A stretch of 64,000 bases of DNA from Meandrina meandrites (lineage: Eukaryota > Cnidaria > Anthozoa > Scleractinia > Meandrinidae): NCBI GenBank assembly GCA_963693305.1, contig OY855903.1:50371150-50435149 (forward strand), read 5' to 3'. A model generated the notes under the pieces. The model did not search any database. It was given only the letters and a program-made list of their open reading frames with translations, and was not told the DNA's origin. Below, piece after piece: positions 11,752 to 28,149 of this stretch (its first letter is position 1; each line of letters starts with the position of its first letter). A program made the translations under genes and the position numbers.

Positions 11752-12552
11752 GATAATAATGTTTTGTTTTTTTTGTTTTTTGTTTTTTTTGTAATTTTTT
11801 TTTTCAGCACTCTGCTTATTATTTACAACACTTTACACGTTCACATAAGATTAAAACTAATTACAATATACATTACACATTGAACTAATTACAATGTACA
11901 TACACTACATCACAACACACGACAGACCCAATTGTGTCCACCATACGTATAAGAAGTATCTAAAGCGTAGTACTTCAGATACGTAATTTGTAAGTCAGTA
12001 TTTCTTAGAAATTTGCTCCATTTCGCACTGTGGTTAGAAAGGTTATTTTTTGATTTTGCAATCAACAGTTCAAGATCTTGAATCTTTTTTAGTCTAGCAG
12101 TGAAAACGTTAACGAGAGGATAGGGTTTCTTACAACGGCATGAATACAGATAATGTTTAGCGATAAGTATTACATGATTGACAAAAAACTCGTCTTCACA
12201 GCCCGGCATTCCAAGCAAGATTTCTCAGTTGCTGAGATTTTTAACATTGACTTTTAAATTGCAGAGCCACTTAATAACCTCTGCCCAGAAATCTTTGGCA
12301 TAATGACAAGAGATAAAGATATGTTCGAGGGATTCGCTTTCTTTTCCACAAAAAAGAGCATGCTGGGGAAGGCAACACACCAAATTTATTTAAAAAGTCA
12401 TTTGTTACCAGGTACCTGTTTAATAATTTGAATTGAAACTCACTCAGCTTTGTGTCGGAGGTGACACGATGCGGTAAGCTATATACTTCGCTCCAATCAA
12501 GGATATCATTTACAAAACAGCTATTGTATTTCTTTTGAGCAGATAATAATGT
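11752..12552 (-). mobile_element. 5'-truncated L1-like LINE insertion with 11-bp target duplication
   Basis: Bounded by the direct repeat GATAATAATGT at 11752-11762 and 12542-12552. Immediately after the left copy comes a T-rich tract (11763-11812), the poly(A) tail of a minus-strand LINE. Coding remnants read FVNDILDWSEVY, LSEFQFKLLNRYLVTN, a knuckle with EHIFISC-like spacing and FVNHVILIAKHYLYSCR, i.e. the last third of ORF2. This is textbook target-primed reverse transcription into the BEL/Pao element. Confidence 0.8.
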
Positions 12553-12733
12553 ATTGTAATGTGATCTTCGAATCCGTCCAGAAGAATGTTGAAGAAATGT
12601 TCCAATCAATCTCCTTTAGGATCATGCTGTGAACTCGCACTGGAATTGTGGCAGCCTGCAGCTCTTGTCTTGGGACAGAAACATACTGACGAGGAGGGGT
12701 GCGACTCTTGGCCATGATGAAGGAACATCTCAC

Positions 12734-12753
12734 AGAAAATAATAATAATAATA

Positions 12754-12839
<86 letters not shown>

Positions 12840-13305
12840 TTTATATAGTGCCTATCCATGGCTGCTCTAGGCGCTTTACAATAATGATAAAACAAGACTA
12901 CTGAGATTTCAATATAATGAAATCGATAAAAATTCGCTAAAATGAGCTGTAAAAATCTTAACAAATTAAAATTGTGCATTAAAAGTAATAAAAAGTAAAA
13001 ATCGCTAAGAATAATAAGTTTTCTTAAAAAGATGAGTTTTGAGTTTGGATTTAAAAGAACTTAAATTGTCACAAGACCGGATAAAAACAGGTAGACTGTT
13101 CCAGAGTTCAGGAGCAGAAACAGCAAAAGCTCGAGAATCATACGACTTCAGATGAAAATTGGTAGGGTTAAGAAGTAATAAGTGTGATGATCGGAGGATT
13201 CTGGAAGGTTGGTAGTACGTTAACAAATCTTAAATGTAGACAGGAGATTGTTGATGAAGAGCCTTAAAGGTAAGTAACAGAATCTTGAATTTAATGCGTT
13301 CAGAA
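12734..13305 (-). mobile_element. CR1/L2-like LINE 3' fragment with AAT-repeat tail
   Basis: Minus strand. The coding end (13005-13226) reads NFHLKSYDSRAFAVSAPELW, NSLPVFIR and FKSKLKTHLF, the conserved C terminus of CR1/L2-type reverse transcriptases. It is followed by the 3' UTR box GGCGCTTTACAATAAT/GCCTATCCATGG in inverted sense and ends in a long (AAT)n microsatellite at 12738-12838. TTTCTG occurs on both outer sides and may be a short target duplication. The insertion interrupts the BEL/Pao RNase H region. Confidence 0.75.
12738..12838. repeat. (AAT)n microsatellite
   Basis: About 100 bp of nearly perfect AAT units with one early interruption. It forms the simple-repeat tail of the adjacent CR1/L2-like LINE, the usual 3' end of that clade, rather than an independent array. 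Confidence 0.9.
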
Positions 13306-13917
13306 ACAGGAAGCCAGTTCTGTTTCCTTTCTCAAATAAGAGACAGTTCCGTAACCAAATCCAGATGCATCGCTGAAATGGTACAGTTGAAATGATGCAT
13401 TGGTGGAGCAGCCGCCAGGAAAGTAACAACGAGAGATTTTAACATGATTAAGGAGCAGCAATTCTTCTTTCAATTTCTCCCAGCCTTTCAGCAAGTATTC
13501 AGGTAATTTCCCGTCTCAGTGGAGTTTCAACTGCCAAGTTTTCTGGTTCAATCATGCCAAGCGGATCAAACGAAGAGCTAACTGTCGACAAACATCCTCG
13601 CCTGGTGTCACCATCCAACTGTTTTGGCGACAGCTCGTTCAATTGAGTGCTTATCTAAATCAAGGTTCTTGATGGTTCTTTCTTCTGCCGGGATGGCAGC
13701 TAATACCCCCTTGGCATTAGAAACAAATTTGGTCAGACGAAAGTTCCCTTTCTTTAACAACTGTATTAACTACAGTGATGACTTAATTGCTCGTTCAGTG
13801 GTAGGTACAGAAAATAAGCAATCGTCCACAAAGAAATTCTTGGACACAACATCACGAACTTCCTTGCTAAAGTCAGCCCTGTTGTCAGAAGCTGTTGTGT
13901 GGCACCTTAAACGATAA
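13306..13917 (-). pseudogene. BEL/Pao reverse transcriptase and start of RNase H (broken)
   Basis: The minus strand carries FHLKRCHTTASDNRADF, VVSKNFFVDDCLFSVPTTER (the xVDD catalytic aspartates), an LRKGNFRLTKFVSNA-like block, then KISRCYFPGG and FSDASGFGYGTVSYLR of the BEL connection/RNase H part. A few stops interrupt it. It is truncated at about 13917, where non-coding AT-rich sequence begins, so gag, protease and the 5' LTR are missing. Confidence 0.8.
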
Positions 13918-14025
13918 AAGCCGATCATCAGCTTCATAAAATAGAATTAAAATAAAGTCAATCAAAGGTTTTTACTCAGGAGTAGTTGATTGTTCGCTTG
14001 GCAGCAGGTACTCTGGTAACAGTCG

Positions 14026-14096
14026 TTCAGTCAGTCAGTCAGTCAGTCAGTCAGTCAGTCAGTCAGTCAGTCGGTCAGTCAGTCAGTCAGTCAGTC
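14026..14096. repeat. (CAGT)n tetranucleotide array
   Basis: About 17 near-perfect CAGT units with one CGGT variant. It is a simple sequence repeat, not a CRISPR-like array, since there are no spacers. Confidence 0.9.
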
Positions 14097-14241
14097 AATC
14101 ATCAGTAAGACGTTTTTTAAGAGGGTAACACTTGACAATAATTAAACTGATAAACTTGTGGCCCTCAAAAAGAAAACGAAAACTCGAAATAGAATAATGT
14201 TTAAGATTTAAAATAGAAAATAAAACTATGTACAACGATAT

Positions 14242-14544
14242 GCGTACAACGCGGTGGCCTAATGGTTAGTGCCCTGGACTCCGGATCGGGCGGTCCAGGT
14301 TCGAGCCCTGGCCGGGGCACTGCGTTGTATTCTTGGGCAAGATACTTCACTCTCATAGTACCTCTCTCCACCCAGGTGTATAAATGGGTACCGGCGAATT
14401 TACTGCTGGGGGTAGCCCTGCGATGGACTAGCATCCCATCCAGGGAGGAGTAGCAATACTCCTAGTCGCTTCATGCTACGGAAACCGGGATAAGCTCCGG
14501 ACTGATGGGTCCCTAGGCTCGTAAACAGGCTTTACCTTTTACCT
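14242..14544 (+). mobile_element. tRNA-derived SINE, full length, with 11-bp target duplications
   Basis: The head contains a pol III A box (TGGCCTAATGGTTAGTG, about 14254-14271) and B box (GGTTCGAGCCC, 14298-14308). A tRNA-unrelated body follows, with TTGGGCAAGA, CTACCCCCAGC-type and GGGATAAGCTCCGG blocks. It ends in TTACCTTTTACC. Perfect direct repeats TACAACGATAT flank it at 14231-14241 and 14545-14555. The duplications are intact, which suggests a fairly recent insertion mobilised by a LINE. Confidence 0.9.
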
Positions 14545-14555
14545 TACAACGATAT

Positions 14556-16039
14556 AACAGAAAAAGAATAGCTCAATGTCACCTGGAAACCCAAGGCCAC
14601 GGGAACGTCATTCAGGCAGGTGGCTTCACTGCAAGATTGGGGTATTTTATGGCGTAATTTCTAAGGCATATAAGAGTTGGTAGTTTTTGTAAAAAATTTA
14701 GAGCGTTAAGGTTGGAATTCAAGTAAAGTAACACCGCAAAAGCGAAAATGCTGTTGGGTTCGTTACATGTGTACAGCATTCACGTACTATCTCATCGTGT
14801 TTCCAAATATGGCACTAAGCAAATGAATGTGCAAACGATATGACAGCACGTTATACATTTAAACCTCTTAAGTGTTGCTGCTCATACTTAATGAAGTTGG
14901 TATGAGATGACCATTTATGCCCTTTCGCAGTCCATAAGCATTCCAAGCCTGTGCAGTTGTCAGCTTTCTGCACAGCGGTTGCTATGGTGCGCATGTGCAA
15001 TGATTCGGGTGTTACACCAGCGCAAAGAAACCAAGTGGCGAGGATGATCGTCCCGTGATTTTTGAACTAAATGTATTTAATTGAACAAAGTTTTTTTTCT
15101 TGACCCGCTTTTGTGGATACTTTGTTCACAGTACTGTTTTTTAAATCCTCCATGAAGACTTAATCCGCTCTAGGACCTACGGTACATCAATGCTGTCGTA
15201 TCCCTGGTGACATCGCTCGTGGCATGATGAGCATTTAATTTAATTACCTACTTTTATCATTGCACCATTGCGCCATTTTACCATATTAGGTCAAGTGAAC
15301 GCGCAAAATATTTAACAATTATCCTGCGAAATCGCGCGGAATATCGCCTGATACTTAGCCGACGAGGCCGTAGGCCGAGTTGGCTAAAATCAGACGATAT
15401 TCCGCAAGATTGAGCAGGATAATTGTTTTATTATTCAACAAATTGTCAACGAAGCGCTTTTTGTAGCGAGAATAACTGTGGTTGTGCGGCACTTTGCAAG
15501 ATTTCGGACGAATCTTGGCGATCTACGTATATCGCAGGATATCTGTTACAGATAACAATGGCTTTCTGACCATATATGGGCATCGCGCACTGTAAAACAG
15601 GGCAAAAATACGGACGGTAAGCGGAGCAACAAAATGGCCGAACAAAACGACTCAAACGTTGACTAATAATAGTGGAATAATAAATCCCTTATTCGATGGT
15701 TTAGTGTATAATACGGGCGGATATTTTACTCATTGTTTTCCTCGCCCCCCACGGGGCTTGGATAAATACTACGCAACTCGCAAAATATCCGTTGTAAATG
15801 CAAATGCACTGCGCATTAAACAATATGGAATTTTATTTACTATCTATGTCAACTCTTCAGTACTCAACATCTAGCACGTAATCAAGTACAGCATTATCAG
15901 CATCCAAAGTATGTCTCGTTTAGCTGTGTTTCACTTTGAGCATAAATGACGGGTTGGCGGGGTTTTAGCACGCAACAGTTTCTTTGCACAATCAAATGTT
16001 GCATACAATGCGGGTGTATGCGTGAAGCTCTGGGTAATT
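14556..16039. other. Unassigned intergenic DNA, 3' flank of the minus-strand PNP-Death gene
   Basis: No gene recognised. On the minus strand an AATAAA hexamer at 15832-15837, about 205 bp past the stop codon at 16040, is a plausible polyadenylation signal for the PNP-Death gene. A hairpin at 15315-15426 is listed separately. Nothing else could be named. Confidence 0.4.
15315..15426. repeat. Short foldback repeat
   Basis: Arms of about 48 bp (15315-15362 and 15378-15426) are imperfect complements: ACAATTATCCTGC ... GGAATATCG ... TTAGCC against GGCTAA ... CGATATTCC ... GCAGGATAATTGT. The loop is 15 nt and GC-rich. It looks like a small foldback element and carries no coding sequence. Confidence 0.75.
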
Positions 16040-16410
16040 CTAAACACAACAAAATTGTTCCGCTGCACTTTTAAAGGCTACAAATTCGTGGCACAGGGCA
16101 TCATATAAAACCTGGTAAGTTGCCTCTAAGCCTTTTTTATCTTGCCAAGCAATCAGCATTTCAAGTGCCTTGCTGGATAATTTCTTGTTTCCGTCATCAA
16201 ATTCAGTGATTTCTGCTGATGTGAATCCAAGGCGACGTCCCAGTGCCTTCCACTTGTCACCAAGTTTCTTGGACAGACCCTCTAAGTCGTCCTCAGAGGG
16301 ATTGCCAGCTTTGACGTCATTATTTCCTGATAAACATAAAGGGCACATTCTATTCAGTTAAATATACCTCTCTCTTGGTACAGTTTTAAGATTATCATGT
16401 TAGATTCTCC

Positions 16411-16441
<31 letters not shown>

Positions 16442-19400
16442 ACACACACACCTTTTTTTTGGGTGTGCGTGTATTTGTATGGTAACGGAAAAGTCCGTTT
16501 CAGTGTTATGATCGGATGTGTAGTAAACTAGCTTAAACTAGTAAAAGTCTGCTTCGGGCCTTCGAGCAATGTGACCATCTTGTCAAAGCTTATGCCAATT
16601 TTCGCAGCATTAAGCAACTAGGGGTATTACTGCCACCCCTTACCCCCTAGATAAAGTGCTAGTCCGTCGCACGTAACACCATGCATGCATTTTGTCGGGT
16701 TACACATCTGTTTGCATGCCATATCATCTGAGCTCGAGGTCACATTGGTCTCTTTAAGTGGCATTCAGTTCAGTGTTGGTTCTCGTCGTTATTTGTCTGC
16801 CTACGTAAATTGTGTGCGCTCAGAAATCTAGATAATACATAGGACGAGAGATGTCGTTGGAAACTTAAGCATCAGAACCTAGTTTTCATTACAAAGATGC
16901 GTATGGAACAAAACTGAACCGTCCCTCAGAAAAAGTACTTCACATAGTCCTGCTGCGGAAATGTTTTATGTTAAAGTGCCTATGAAATGAAAAATGAAGC
17001 TATTAAAAAATAAGCTTATTGAAAAGGCCTTTCAAAGCAAAGAAGGGTGGCGTTTTTCTTTCGGCGATATCTTTTTTCCTCCCAGAGATATTTAGGTTTC
17101 TTCTAATATGCAAATTAGGTACTGATGACGTCACAAGTTGTGTTTGCGAAGGTCAAAACACAAAACCAAGCATATCTCTGGAAAGAATGAAGCAATGCAA
17201 TGGAAACTTTGCATGGGCATAACCCTATATAATACATGACATGGTGCATAATTTAATGTTGCCATGGCAATAGTCTTGGTTCCAGTCTCTTTGCTCTTTA
17301 ATTCAAATTTAACCATTTTTCACCTTACAGGGCAAAATTTTTAGCTCTTTTTGAAAAATATACAACGCTTGCACTACACTGGGTCTCCTTATCAAACTAA
17401 AAGAAGCAGACAATCTTTGTTGAAGATCAAATACAGGAATTATCATTTCTGCATGACAGAGATCTGGACCCGAGTGTGTTGCCATAGCAACATCAAAATA
17501 TACACCGGCTGGTGTATTTGTTTGGGTGCAACAAGCTTGGCAAGTTTAGAGTAGATTGTCCAATTATTACCAGAGATATTCTTAATTTTGTTTTTTGAGC
17601 CTTAAACTTCACACCCTGTGACGTCATCAGTACCTAATTTGCATATTATAAGAAACCTGAATATCTCTGGGAGGAAAGAAGATATCACAAAAAGAAAAAC
17701 GCCATACTTCTTTGCTTTGAAAGGCCTTTTAAATGAGCTTACTTTTTAATAGCTTGATTTTTCATTTCATAGGCACTTTAAATATCAAGTGTACAGGTAG
17801 GTACCTGTAAACCCTTTGTGCCAATTAAAATTTGCTTCCTGGTTCGTACATAGTTTTCATTATATTTGTAAGCTAAGTTTTTCTTGTTCTATTGTTTTAG
17901 GGTCGAGAATGATTAAAGCATTCATAAAAGCAAATGTGATGCTAATTGTTACAAAAGAAGATCTAAGTAGTATTATTTGCGAATGCATTATTTAATATTT
18001 GAATGCTAAAATATTTTTTAAAATAATATATTACCTGCAGGTGTAGCAGTCAATTTAGGTCGCTTTGGATCCGACTCTGTGTACTCAGCTGACGCAGCTA
18101 AAAAAGTAAAACAAAACTTTACTTATTGGTAGTTTTACTTTTATAACCACTTATTTGTTTTATGAATGTCTGATTATCAACAATCTGAAATAAACGAAGA
18201 CAAAACAAAACACACACACAAAAAGGGCAGCAAATCATGAAAATATTTGTTATTAATCTCATCTCAAATTAAGTCTCCATCCAAATCGAACCGTTATGAA
18301 TTTTGGTTGAGGCTACATACATTATATTCACGTACATGTATTGTTCTGAAAATAATTATAAATCTTAAGCTTATATTGCTCTTTAGTTAACACCTCCCTT
18401 TATGTCAAAAACTGAGACATTACTTGCAGATTCCGAATCAGCTTTCCGTTTTGTTGCGGCAGTTGGCTCTGCATACTCATCTATAAACAAACAATAACAA
18501 CACGTCATTTAATTACAAAAGTCTACCTAAACAGAAGGTGCACTTCCAAGGAGCAGCTTGCACTTTGAATCGAAAATCTCGAACAGTAACGCTCAAATGG
18601 TTCTTCAGTGGGGTAGAGTAGAGCAGGGAAGTCCACCTCCCTATCGCACATTTTATAAATTGTAATGAGTGGAGCATTATCACGAGGACACGGTTGGAGA
18701 CGTAACAAACATACCAGTCGCGGAAGAGTCTAATGGAATAATCATCGAGAAGAAACGCAACCGTATGAGCGATCATAAATTTGCGTGTAGGTCATGATCA
18801 GGGAGCGTTGCGTGACGACACTAAAAACGGTGGGCTTCGAGGGAGACCACGCAAGGAAATTCTAAGAGATAAACTCGAGCTAGAAGATGACTCAGCCAAA
18901 ATGAGCTGTATACTCACTTCCGTAATGACGCCAGTTTTCGAAAACACGGGAATCATTTAGAAGATTAGCAGCCACGGAAGCTGCCATAGCACTTGCAAAA
19001 GGTCGCCATGAGTTCGTCTCAGTCTTCTTGCCATCTGCAAAGTCTGAAACACCCTTAATGATAATCCATGGAACTTCAACGTCATGCGCTGCTGCAAAAA
19101 GTCCTGAAAAAGGGAAAAAGAAGGTAAGGTAAGGTACACTGTAACCCCTACGTTTACCTATCTATGTAACTTGTTTTGTAAATCCTTTTCTAAAGAGATT
19201 CAACAAAGGGCGCGTTCGTTTGGGATCAATCCGGAATAAGAATAATTGGAATAATGCAAGTTAGCGTTCGTTTGGCTGCTCTTCCTATTCCGGAATACTT
19301 GGATTTCCATTCCGGCTATTCTGCTCCCAGGAGCAGAATAGCCGGAATATATTCTTGTTCCAGAATATTCCCAAACGAACGCGCCCTAAGTTATCGTATT

Positions 19401-20547
19401 GTAATGTACCTTCCACAGAGAACAATGCTCCCCCTTTCATATACTAACAGTAGCACAAAAGAATCTCTTTCTTGAACTTTTAACTTGAACAACCCCCTCA
19501 AATACATTAATAAAAGGTAATTTTAAATACCTAACATTTCCTCTGCCAGCACGCAAACAGGTACCCCTTTTGGGCGGAGCTCCCGTATAGTCGACTTTAG
19601 GGAGCCCCCGGCTTATAAACAGGTTTTAAAAATGACAAACCTTTAACAAACAATAGAGATCTAAAGTTATTATATTTTAGGCTCCATTCCAAGTTATAAC
19701 CAATAATAGCCTGCGAAGAGGCTTCCGATCCTAGTTGGGTATGGGGCGAAAACAAATTTGGAGAGAGATTGTTCTCAGGTTAATCAAACAAAGGAAATTA
19801 TTGCTACTCCCGCTTCTATGGCTGCGGCAAACTAAGCTTGCTTGCCAAGCTGATTGCCAAACTCTTACCTTCGCCTTCCATCTCAATAGCAATTGCTTCG
19901 GGGAATCGACTGACAAGTTCCTTACGCCGTTCACTGTTATCAACCAACTCTGGGCCGCTCAGAAACACTCCATCGCGGTGTACAGTCACATCGAGCTTTT
20001 CTGTCGTCTTCAGGGGTGCCACCCATCCAGCTGCAACGTCTGGTATGAGCTTAGCAATACGCTCTGGCACTGGGACACGGTCGCCGCGATCTTGAATTCC
20101 ATCCTTCAGGACTTTTTTGGCAGCATACGTTATCAACTTTGCCGAGACTACTACATCGCCTAATTTAACTTTCTTGCAATTTAAACCGGCACAGAAGCCT
20201 ACGCAAAAGACAGCTCTTGGCCCTAAAACTTCGACTGCATTTTTAACAACTACTGTAGAACCACCAGGCCCGGTGGAGCCCTTATCGCATTTAAGTAAAG
20301 CAACTTTCAGCAGCATCCCTTCATCGCCTATACTACCAAAATACACCTTGCCAAGTTTGTCGTGATAGCTTCTAAAGATGCCATTAAGATAGGATAGACA
20401 ATTCAAGAATTCGCAGTCCTTCACTGTCAATAGAAGAATGTCTATCGGAAGTTGTGCATCTTTCCACGCGTTAGACTTCTTGGGAAGATCTCTATTTGTC
20501 TTCATGGGAGGGCCATCAATTTCTGGTGGTTCCTTTTTGCTTGCCAT
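16040..20547 (-). CDS. PNP/MTA-SAH-nucleosidase-like domain fused to a C-terminal Death-like domain
   Basis: Five exons on the minus strand: 20547-19869, 19103-18918, 18480-18424, 18097-18035 and 16326-16040, giving 423 residues. All four introns are GT-AG and phase 1. Residues about 34-290 match the phosphorylase fold closest to MTA/SAH nucleosidases: Glu46 in TVKDCEFL, GFCAGLN then LGDVVVS (117-135), IEMEGEG (221-227, Glu224 at the ribose-binding position) and VSDFAD (Asp247 at the catalytic acid position). The linker (about 289-328) holds KRK and PKRPK basic clusters. Residues 330-423 form a Death-like domain (WKALGRRLGF, ALEMLIAWQ, VLYDALC). One glycine of the usual GxxGG loop is Ala120. 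No signal peptide or membrane helix is seen, so it is probably intracellular. Substrate and immune role are inferred, not shown. Start chosen at MASKKEPP because the plus paralogue begins likewise. Confidence 0.9.
16409..16451. repeat. Poly-C followed by (CA)n
   Basis: Nineteen C residues run directly into about twelve CA units, inside the last intron of the PNP-Death gene. It is a simple repeat and a likely length-unstable site. Confidence 0.9.
16971..17781. mobile_element. TTAA-flanked MITE with ~170-bp terminal inverted repeats
   Basis: The ends are TTAAAGTGCCTATGAAATG and its complement, with TTAA at both borders. The inverted arms extend about 170 bp (16971-17146 and 17612-17781) and include GATGACGTCA, CTGATGACGTCA and ATCTCTGGGAGGA-type blocks in both. 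The 0.45-kb centre has no transposase. TTAA borders point to piggyBac-type transposition. It lies in intron 4 of the minus-strand PNP-Death gene. The arms carry CRE-like TGACGTCA sites. Confidence 0.85.
19207..19387. mobile_element. 181-bp MITE with a perfect central palindrome
   Basis: Terminal inverted repeats AGGGCGCGTTCGTTTGGG and complement bound the element, and TTCCGGCTATTCTGCTCC meets its exact complement at the centre. No coding sequence is present. It lies in intron 1 of the PNP-Death gene. GGGCGCGTTCGTTTGG termini resemble those of PIF/Harbinger-type MITEs, but the target duplication is too short to decide. Confidence 0.8.
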
Positions 20548-21149
20548 GTCGGTGAAATGTGTTCTCGCTATACAGCGAAAAGAAAAAAGAAATCGACAAG
20601 TCAATCAATCGATCAGTCGGCCTATCAAAAACATCGATTCCATCAGTCAATAAATAAAAAAAAATCAGTCAGTCTGTGATGCACTCCTTCTATTTTATGT
20701 TGTAGGCAGCTCACTTGGAATCGTTGTGGCATCTTACAAGTATGAGCAATAGCACAACAACAACCATGGTTCGTTTCTTAACCTCTAAAATGTTTTTGAA
20801 TGTCCAATATGTCCTTTATAGCAATATCTTACTAAATAAACATAAGCACAAAAAATGAATCTTGTTCCAAATCTATTTAGCTATGCTCAACGACAGTAAA
20901 TCCAATTCATAGAACCAAAAAAAATAAATAAAAGCATACCCTGTGCCACTTATCATACTCTAGTCCTAAAAGGTAATCAAGATCTTAAAAAAAATAGTTG
21001 CTATTCCTTGACAGAAAGAAGCTAATGTGGATTACACTAGTAAGAAGATTAGAAAATTAAAAACTATCTATTTCTTAAATAATTTAATATATTTTACTAA
21101 ATACTAGACTAACACAAGACACTAATTACTTAAACTAATTAATAATGCT
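20548..21149. other. 5' flank of the minus-strand PNP-Death gene
   Basis: This stretch should contain the promoter and 5' UTR of the gene starting at 20547. I see no clear TATA box or other gene. It is AT-rich with short A runs. Confidence 0.3.
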
Positions 21150-22270
21150 TTTTACTACAGCTACTGAGGAAAAGAGAAGATATCAAGAGTGTGCCGGTGC
21201 ATTGATTTTATTCTTAAAAGTGCCAAAGGTTTCTGCGTTGCAAAGTGTCGCAGGAAGCGAGTTCCACAGTTTTGCTCCACTACAGGAAAAGCTTTCTCCC
21301 CTGAGGTTATAATGGGTTGTAATTTTCTTACTAGTGAAAAGATCTACACGGCAGTTATAAGCCAGACCATTTATAACTTTTTATACATCTGATTAGTTTT
21401 CAGCCTAAAGAATTTAGAGCCTTAGTCAGGAATGTCGTTGTCCATATTCATTATTAATCACGTGCAGATCTATTTTGGAGTTTCTGAGCCTATTTGAGTG
21501 TCCTTGACCAAGGGTATCCCATACCTCGCTGCAGTAATTGAAGTGAGGCTGGATTAGAGCATTATAAATTTAAATCTGAGAATCTGTTTTGACAAAATCC
21601 GAATTCGCTTCATAACTCTTATTCCCGAGCTATCTTTTGCAGCAACCTTCTCGATGTGCTTATTCCAGGATAAGTGCTGATCACGTTTTCAACGGCAAAA
21701 ACCCTACTTGGTAACCCTGCTTGAGGTTTTTAGCGTCAATTGTAATGCAAGGCCGAGACTGGATCGATATATGACGGATGTTAGCGTGTAGTGTGAGCCA
21801 ATCAACATGACTTAGATTTTTGCTGTATTCAAGCTTAGTTTGTTAGCCAAGAGCCATTTCTTTACACTGTCATGGTTGCTGCTCATAGCCAGTTCAACTT
21901 CTCCTATAAACGCGTGCCTAAAGTGTTATCAGATTTTGTACGATTTTTATCATCTGCAAGCATTCGAGGAATAGCCTGCGTTGGACACTCTGGTGGATCA
22001 TTTATGTATAAAAGGAAGAAGAGAGGGCCACGAATAGAGTCTTGAGGGGTACCGCAAGTAATTTAAGTTAAATAGGATTTTTTAAGTCAAGGATAAGGCG
22101 TTCCCACTAATACCATATGGTTCTAACTTGCTCAACAAAACATAATGATTGACGGTATCAAATGCCATTTTAAGTCCAGAAAGACAACCAGGTTAAACAT
22201 TTTCAGATCCATATTAACGTACCAGCTGTTTGAGCTATCCAGGAGGGCTAAAGCAGTCGAGTAGACTTTT
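21150..22270 (-). mobile_element. CR1/L2-like LINE fragment with reverse transcriptase motifs
   Basis: Minus strand, 22270 down to 21150. Motifs in order: VVFLDLK then FDTVNH (RT palm), LLSKLEPYGI, VPQDSIRGPLLFLLYIND (the GPLLF box, with the usual QGS mutated to QDS), an LADD remnant of the catalytic box, WDTLGQGHSNRLR, then ITTHYNLRG and SGAKLWNSLPATL at the C terminus. Numerous stops and frameshifts make it inactive. The CR1/L2 assignment rests on the spacing of these boxes and on similarity to the fragments at 13.0-13.2 and 41.6 kb. Confidence 0.8.

Positions 22271-28149
<5,879 letters not shown>

Larger units (their letters stand above)
9020..13917 (-). mobile_element. Decayed BEL/Pao LTR retrotransposon with nested insertions
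   Basis: Read on the minus strand from 13917 down, the pieces follow BEL/Pao pol order: reverse transcriptase (13500-13917, with FVDDCLFSVPTTERAI), connection/RNase H start (13306-13500, FSDASGFGYGTVSYLR), RNase H (12600-12735, VPRQELQA and FFWTDSKI), the C-terminal RNase H part with ADDASRG (10910-11057), then the pre-integrase and integrase blocks. LTRs are not identified; sequence around 8.9-9.25 kb might hold the 3' one. Insertions at 12.74-13.30 and 11.06-12.54 kb interrupt it. Many stops show it is inactive. Confidence 0.85.

Noticed and set aside
12521..12979. 152-codon minus-strand open frame with a run of tyrosines
   Set aside because: The frame is created by the (AAT)n microsatellite bridging a LINE tail and BEL/Pao RNase H remnants.
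14026..14096. Regular short repeats suggesting a CRISPR-like array
   Set aside because: Pure CAGT tetranucleotide repeat with no spacers, in a eukaryotic genome.
19735..20163. 142-codon plus-strand open frame opposite the PNP exon
   Set aside because: It is the antisense shadow of the minus-strand PNP exon, which has clear domain motifs and splice sites.
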